A DNA stretch of 14,312 nucleotides from Bordetella parapertussis (GTDB taxonomy: Bacteria; Pseudomonadota; Gammaproteobacteria; Burkholderiales; Burkholderiaceae_D). The notes under the pieces are model-generated. The model had not been told where the DNA came from. It was given only the letters and a program-made list of their open reading frames with translations, and searched no databases. The position numbers and the translations under genes were made by a program. This document shows, piece by piece, positions 10,262 through 14,312 of this stretch. Where the stretch lies: positions 1 to 14,312 of the forward strand of contig CAMBJI010000017.1 of the NCBI GenBank assembly GCA_945867725.1, read 5' to 3'. Position 1 is the stretch's first letter, and the number at the start of each line of letters is the position of its first letter.

Positions 10262-12193
10262 TCAGGCAGCATCCGATCGTTCTGAATCAGCGACTGCCTC
10301 ACGAAAACCACCCTTCTTCAAATGCACCAGCAAAAGCGAAATCGCCGCAGGCGTAACACCTGCAATGCGGGACGCCTGACCGAGCGTTTCAGGCCGATGC
10401 TTTGCCAGTTTCTGCCGAACCTCGATCGACAAAGCTTTCACACCGAGGTAATCAAGCGCCTCTGGCAATTTGAGATTTTCGTAGTGGTCATGACGCTCGA
10501 CTTCTTTCGCCTGACGGTCAATGTAACCGGCGTACTTGACTTGAATTTCGACCTGCTCGGCCACCGTAGGATCAAGGGAGGGATCATCGAAACGACGACC
10601 ATCAACACCCGTCAGGCTCATCAAGTGCGTATAGCTGACATCCGGTCGGCGCAGCAAGTCAGTGAGCGCATACTCTCGCTCTATGCCTTTACCTAACACG
10701 CGCTGCGCCTCTGCGTCCGCAATAATCCGGGGACTAACCCAAGTCGACTTCAAGCGCTCGAGTTCACGCGCGATGGCCTCGCGCCGACGCTCGAAGTGTT
10801 CCCATTGCGCATCGCCGACGCAGCCCAACTGCCGCCCGATTTCAGTCAGACGCAGGTCGGCATTGTCTTCGCGCAAGCTCAGCCGATACTCGGCCCGGCT
10901 GGTAAACATGCGGTAAGGCTCCTGAACACCCTGGGTAACGAGGTCGTCGACCAACACCCCCAGATAGGCCTCATCACGACGTGGCGCCCATGGCTCACGG
11001 CCCTGAACCTGTAGCGCGGCATTCATCCCAGCCAGCAAACCCTGAGCCGCCGCTTCTTCATAGCCTGTCGTGCCATTAATCTGCCCCGCAAAGAACAAGC
11101 CGCGAATGGCACGGGTCTCGAGCGAGGACTTCAGACCGCGCGGATCAAAAAAATCATATTCAATCGCATAGCCTGGCCGCAGGATATGGGCGTTTTCCAT
11201 GCCGCGTATCGATCTTACGAGCGCAAGCTGAGCATCAAAAGGCAAGCTGGTAGATATGCCGTTGGGATAAAACTCATGCGTGGTCAAGCCTTCCGGCTCG
11301 AGGAAAATCTGGTGGGATGTTTTGTCAGCAAATCGGTGAATTTTGTCTTCGATCGAGGGGCAATAGCGCGGCCCCACACCCTCGATAACCCCCGTAAACA
11401 TCGGACTTCTGTCTAGCGCAGCACGAACGATGTCGTGCGTCTTTTCATTGGTGTGCGTAATCCAGCACGGCAGCTGCTTTGGATGAAGCGCAGCAGTGCC
11501 CATCACGGAAAACACCGGGACCGGGTTTGTGTCTCCGGGCTGCTCCGTCATGACCGAGAAATCAATGCTGCGGCCATCAATTCGGGGCGGCGTACCTGTT
11601 TTCAGCCGACCCTGGGGCAATTTCAACTCTTTGAGGCGCGTTGATAGCGAAATCGCCGGCGGATCCCCTGCCCGACCACCTGAATAATGATTCAGGCCGA
11701 CATGAATTTTGCCATCAAGGAAGGTGCCGGCCGTGAGCACCACAGCGCGAGCGCGAAATCGCAGCCCAACTTGGGTCACAGCGCCCACAACTCGATCGCC
11801 CTCAACCATCAAATCATCGACGGCCTGCTGAAAAAGCCAGAGATTAGGCTGGTTTTCAAGTCGGGAACGTATCGCCTGCTTGTAAAGCAGCCGATCTGCC
11901 TGGGCGCGGGTCGCACGAACTGCCGGGCCCTTGGAAGAATTCAAGATACGAAACTGGATACCCGCTTCGTCAGTGGCTATCGCCATTGCACCACCCAGCG
12001 CATCCACCTCGCGGACTAAATGTCCTTTGCCAATGCCCCCTATCGAGGGATTGCAGGACATTTGACCTAGCGTCTCGATGTTATGCGACAGAAGCAGGGT
12101 TTTCTGGCCCATGCGGGCCGCCACAAGTGCAGCCTCCGTCCCGGCGTGACCACCTCCGACGACAATGACATCAAATTCAGCGGGGAAATCCAT
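10262..12193 (-). CDS. mnmG: tRNA uridine-34 carboxymethylaminomethyl-modification enzyme MnmG
   Basis: MnmG (GidA) is an FAD enzyme that works with the GTPase MnmE to place carboxymethylaminomethyl groups on wobble U34 of several tRNAs. The 643 residues are close to the usual 630. The FAD-binding loop [10 protein letters not shown] is at 13-22. The conserved cysteines are C47 in SCNPSIGG and C278 in the signature [15 protein letters not shown] (274-288). The second signature [12 protein letters not shown] begins at 369. The C-terminal helical domain binds MnmE and tRNA. The start [15 protein letters not shown] is typical of Burkholderiales, although no clear Shine-Dalgarno sequence precedes the ATG at 12193. 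mnmE is not in the window. The promoter upstream overlaps a parS site. Confidence 0.98.
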   Translation of the reverse strand: MDFPAEFDVIVVGGGHAGTEAALVAARMGQKTLLLSHNIETLGQMSCNPSIGGIGKGHLVREVDALGGAMAIATDEAGIQFRILNSSKGPAVRATRAQADRLLYKQAIRSRLENQPNLWLFQQAVDDLMVEGDRVVGAVTQVGLRFRARAVVLTAGTFLDGKIHVGLNHYSGGRAGDPPAISLSTRLKELKLPQGRLKTGTPPRIDGRSIDFSVMTEQPGDTNPVPVFSVMGTAALHPKQLPCWITHTNEKTHDIVRAALDRSPMFTGVIEGVGPRYCPSIEDKIHRFADKTSHQIFLEPEGLTTHEFYPNGISTSLPFDAQLALVRSIRGMENAHILRPGYAIEYDFFDPRGLKSSLETRAIRGLFFAGQINGTTGYEEAAAQGLLAGMNAALQVQGREPWAPRRDEAYLGVLVDDLVTQGVQEPYRMFTSRAEYRLSLREDNADLRLTEIGRQLGCVGDAQWEHFERRREAIARELERLKSTWVSPRIIADAEAQRVLGKGIEREYALTDLLRRPDVSYTHLMSLTGVDGRRFDDPSLDPTVAEQVEIQVKYAGYIDRQAKEVERHDHYENLKLPEALDYLGVKALSIEVRQKLAKHRPETLGQASRIAGVTPAAISLLLVHLKKGGFREAVADSERSDAA

Positions 12194-12228
12194 GGGAATA
12201 GGCGGGTCAGAGACAGAGCGGAGGCTGG

Positions 12229-12257
12229 ATTATAAGGGCAATCGCGCGCCTTGTTTC
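12229..12257 (-). promoter_or_regulatory. Probable promoter of mnmG-rsmG-parA-parB, overlapping parS
   Basis: A perfect -10 hexamer TATAAT lies at 12229-12234 on the minus strand. With a 17-bp spacer the -35 hexamer is GAAACA (12252-12257). It matches TTGACA at only three positions and is formed by the last six bases (minus-strand reading) of parS site 1. A start near 12222 would give a leader of about 28 bases before mnmG. The good -10 with a weak -35 suggests a moderate promoter. ParB on parS would be expected to hinder it. Confidence 0.6.
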
Positions 12258-12267
12258 ACGTGGAACG
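12252..12267 (+). other. parS site 1 (centromere-like ParB-binding site)
   Basis: TGTTTCACGTGGAACG matches the widely conserved bacterial parS TGTTTCACGTGAAACA at 14 of 16 positions, including the central CACGTG. The site lies about 60 bases upstream of mnmG, and the par genes are in the same operon. It is inverted relative to site 2. Confidence 0.88.
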
Positions 12268-12288
12268 TCGATGTTGGTGGATCTGCAC

Positions 12289-12304
12289 TGTTCCACGTGA
12301 AACA
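12289..12304 (+). other. parS site 2 (centromere-like ParB-binding site)
   Basis: TGTTCCACGTGAAACA matches the parS consensus at 15 of 16 positions; the one change is T to C at position 5. Its reverse complement is identical to site 1 at 15 of 16 positions, so the two form an inverted pair with centres 37 bp apart. It sits 13 bases past the stop codon of the TSUP transporter gene. Confidence 0.92.
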
Positions 12305-12317
12305 GCAACACGGTTAC

Positions 12318-13088
12318 TCAGAAAAAAGCGTCGGTGCTGGTTTTCAGTATCAGGACCCCGACCACCAGCAAGAACACCTTGCGAACCAGTGCAGCGCCGC
12401 CATGGATCGCAAGTCGCGTCCCCATGAGTGAACCCGCGACATTGCACGCCGCCATGACCAAGCCCAATTGCCAGAGTACGTGGCCAAGCCCGGCAAAGAG
12501 TGCCAGCGCAGCCAAATTACAGGCCACATTGACCAACTTAGCGACCGCAGAGGCTCGCAAAAAATCGAAGCCGAATACCCGGACAAAGAGAAAGATTAGA
12601 AAACTGCCCGTCCCCGGCCCAAAAAACCCGTCATACAAGCCAATCAGTGCGCCAACGGCTATGGCCAAGAGGGTTTTTCGGCGGCCTTTTGCGATCGGCT
12701 GATGGACGCTACCAAAATCTTTTCGCACCAGTACATAAGCCGCAACCAGAAGCAAAAGAAATGGCAGCGCCTTGCGCAACAGTACGGGGGGAAATACCGA
12801 CACCGCCCAGGCGCCAACAAATGCAAACACCAACGCCGCCACCGACGCAGGCAAAGCCACGTTCCAAGCCACCGGGAAGCGCTGCGCATAACTTCGAGCC
12901 GCTACTGCGGTGCCCCAGACCGAGGCCAGTTTGTTGGTGCCAAACAAGGTGGCTGGCGCTGCGGAAGGGAAAACACTGAAGAGCATGGGCACCTGAACTA
13001 AGCCACCACCACCAACAACAGCATCCACCAAACCAGCGAGTACCGCAGCCATGGCGAGTAGCAATATTTCTGGCGGCAAGGCCTCCAT
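12318..13088 (-). CDS. TSUP-family (TauE/SafE, DUF81-type) membrane transporter
   Basis: This 256-residue protein is mostly hydrophobic, with about eight predicted membrane helices. It has the two-fold internal repeat of the TSUP family. The first repeat motif is LAGLVDAVVGGGGLVQVP (18-34), followed by TNKLASV (51-57). The second is GALIGLYDGFFGPGTGSF (146-163), followed by AKLVNV (183-188). It resembles the YfcA branch. TSUP proteins move sulfite, sulfoacetate and other small organic or sulfur anions, but the substrate here cannot be read from sequence. The ATG at 13088 (MEALPPEILLLAM) starts just before helix 1 and fits the family, though no Shine-Dalgarno sequence is evident. It lies 49 bases after the GMC gene, with no terminator seen between them, so co-transcription is possible. 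Confidence 0.9.
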   Translation of the reverse strand: MEALPPEILLLAMAAVLAGLVDAVVGGGGLVQVPMLFSVFPSAAPATLFGTNKLASVWGTAVAARSYAQRFPVAWNVALPASVAALVFAFVGAWAVSVFPPVLLRKALPFLLLLVAAYVLVRKDFGSVHQPIAKGRRKTLLAIAVGALIGLYDGFFGPGTGSFLIFLFVRVFGFDFLRASAVAKLVNVACNLAALALFAGLGHVLWQLGLVMAACNVAGSLMGTRLAIHGGAALVRKVFLLVVGVLILKTSTDAFF

Positions 13089-13137
13089 GCTATTGGTTAG
13101 TATTCACTATCATCGAAAGGCCTATAAATACTGGATC

Positions 13138-14312
13138 TCAGGCAGAGATAGGCACGGCAACATCGGAAGATACTGCCCTTTTCCGATCAGCACGAATCAT
13201 TCCGGCCGCCTTATCCGCAATCATGATGATGGGGGAATTGGGATTGCCTGACGTAATCACTGGCATGACCGAGCCATCAATCACTCGCAAGCCAGCGACA
13301 CCACGCACCCTGAGTTGCGGATCAAGCACGGCCGCTACATCGTCATCCCGACCCATTTTGCAGGTGCCGACAGGATGGAAAATAGTGGTGCCAATATTGC
13401 CGGCCGCAAGCGCCAGTTCCGCATCCGTCTGAAATGTCGGGCCCGGCAGGAATTCCTCGGGCGTATGGCGCTGCATTGCCGGCGCTGCCACGATGCGACG
13501 CGTAAGGCGCAGCGCATCAGCGGCCACCCGCCGGTCTTCTTCCGTGCTCAGATAATTCGGCGTTATTTTTGGCGCTTGCGCAGCATCCGATGACGCGATC
13601 CGCACATGGCCACGCGCTGTTGGACGCAAATTGCACACGCTAGCGGTAAACGCCGGGAAGGGATGCAAGGGTTCGCCGAACTTATCAAGTGACAGCGGCT
13701 GCACATGGTATTGAATATTGGCGCTCGTCTGCGCAGAATCTGAGCGCGCGAACGCGCCGAGCTGCGACGGCGCCATTGACATAGGACCGCTGCGATTGAT
13801 CGCATATTCGAGACCAATTTTCATCTTGCCCAGCAAGCTGTTCGCCATGGTGTTGAGCGTTTTTGCGTTACGCACTTTGAATGCCATGCGCAGCTGCAAA
13901 TGATCTTGCAAGTTCTCGCCAACACCGGGCGCATTGACCACGACGGGTATGCCGTGTTCTTGCAGCAAATTCGCCGGACCGACGCCCGACAATTGCAAAA
14001 TTTGTGGTGAACCAATCGCACCAGCTGTGAGCAAAGTTTCATGCGTTGCTTGCGCAAACCAGCGCTGCCCGCCGCCGGTAAATTCAACGCCTTTGCAAAC
14101 GGCACCGCCCTCCCCTTGTTCTATACGCAGACGCTGCACGTGACAGCCCGTCATGATTTCAAGGTTACCGTGGCGACCCTTCACAGAACGCAAAAATGCT
14201 TTCGCAGTATTCCATCGAATGCCGCTGCGTTGATTCACTTCGAAGTAACTGCAGCCTTCGTTATCGCCCCGATTGAAATCGTCAATTTTCGGTATACCGG
14301 TCTGTGCCGCAG
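13138..14312 (-). CDS. GMC-family FAD oxidoreductase, C-terminal part (cut by window edge)
   Basis: Glucose-methanol-choline oxidoreductases are FAD enzymes that oxidise alcohols. About 390 C-terminal residues are present; family members are usually about 530-560, so the N-terminal FAD-binding part lies outside. The frame stays open to the window edge and enters as AAQTGIPKIDDFNRGDNEG, so the GTG at 14238 is an internal valine, not the start. Visible features are NQRSGIRWNTAKAFL, the second GMC signature GSPQILQLSGVGPA, and the C-terminal active site: catalytic His in IFHPVGTCKMG and the partner Asn in SGNPNSPIIMIADKAAGMI. It most resembles the choline dehydrogenase/alcohol dehydrogenase group. 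The true substrate is unknown, and a BetA name is not justified without betaine-pathway neighbours. Confidence 0.93.
   Translation of the reverse strand, partial: AAQTGIPKIDDFNRGDNEGCSYFEVNQRSGIRWNTAKAFLRSVKGRHGNLEIMTGCHVQRLRIEQGEGGAVCKGVEFTGGGQRWFAQATHETLLTAGAIGSPQILQLSGVGPANLLQEHGIPVVVNAPGVGENLQDHLQLRMAFKVRNAKTLNTMANSLLGKMKIGLEYAINRSGPMSMAPSQLGAFARSDSAQTSANIQYHVQPLSLDKFGEPLHPFPAFTASVCNLRPTARGHVRIASSDAAQAPKITPNYLSTEEDRRVAADALRLTRRIVAAPAMQRHTPEEFLPGPTFQTDAELALAAGNIGTTIFHPVGTCKMGRDDDVAAVLDPQLRVRGVAGLRVIDGSVMPVITSGNPNSPIIMIADKAAGMIRADRKRAVSSDVAVPISA

Noticed and set aside
13211..13219. DnaA-box-like TTATCCGCA, possible origin element
   Set aside because: It is a single site with one mismatch inside the GMC coding region; there is no cluster or AT-rich unwinding region, so no origin is supported here.

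Overview
This is core chromosome from a betaproteobacterium, most likely order Burkholderiales. The support is the gene order mnmG-rsmG-parA-parB-atpI-atpBEFHAGDC-hemE, the MnmG N-terminus ([15 protein letters not shown]), a moderately GC-rich composition (judged by eye, not computed) and bacterial-type parS sites beside mnmG. A family such as Oxalobacteraceae or Alcaligenaceae is plausible, but the sequence alone does not settle it. Every supported gene lies on the minus strand, so transcription runs from high to low coordinates. The ends are cut inside a GMC oxidoreductase (right) and inside hemE (left).

In transcription order, the right end holds the C-terminal part of a GMC-family flavin oxidoreductase (13138-14312) and a TSUP-family membrane transporter (12318-13088). 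A 124-bp regulatory gap follows. It carries two near-consensus parS sites in inverted orientation and a probable sigma70 promoter for mnmG whose -35 region lies inside one of them. Next come mnmG and rsmG, joined as TGAATG, and the chromosome-partition pair parA and parB. mnmG acts in tRNA wobble-uridine modification and rsmG in 16S rRNA m7G methylation. ParB should load on the parS sites a few kb upstream of its own gene, with ParA acting on the resulting complex. Genes of this type usually lie near oriC, but no convincing origin (DnaA-box cluster) is in the window.

A 185-bp gap after parB holds the best promoter in the window (TTGACG-18 bp-TATACT). It is followed by a complete nine-gene F1Fo ATP synthase operon (atpI, B, E, F, H, A, G, D, C). 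All catalytic and proton-path residues I could place are intact, and the c subunit looks H+-type. Most atp genes have good Shine-Dalgarno sequences, best for atpE, and three intercistronic gaps carry hairpins (atpE/F, atpH/A, atpD/C) that could tune subunit output. The operon ends at a textbook UUCG-loop rho-independent terminator after atpC. hemE (uroporphyrinogen decarboxylase, heme synthesis) then begins as a separate unit and runs off the left edge.

I found no mobile element, CRISPR array, tRNA, rRNA, pseudogene or unknown accessory system. The most interesting signal is the overlap of parS with the mnmG-rsmG-parA-parB promoter, which suggests autoregulation by ParB. The intercistronic hairpins of the atp operon come next. 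No gene-free stretch exceeds 300 bases.
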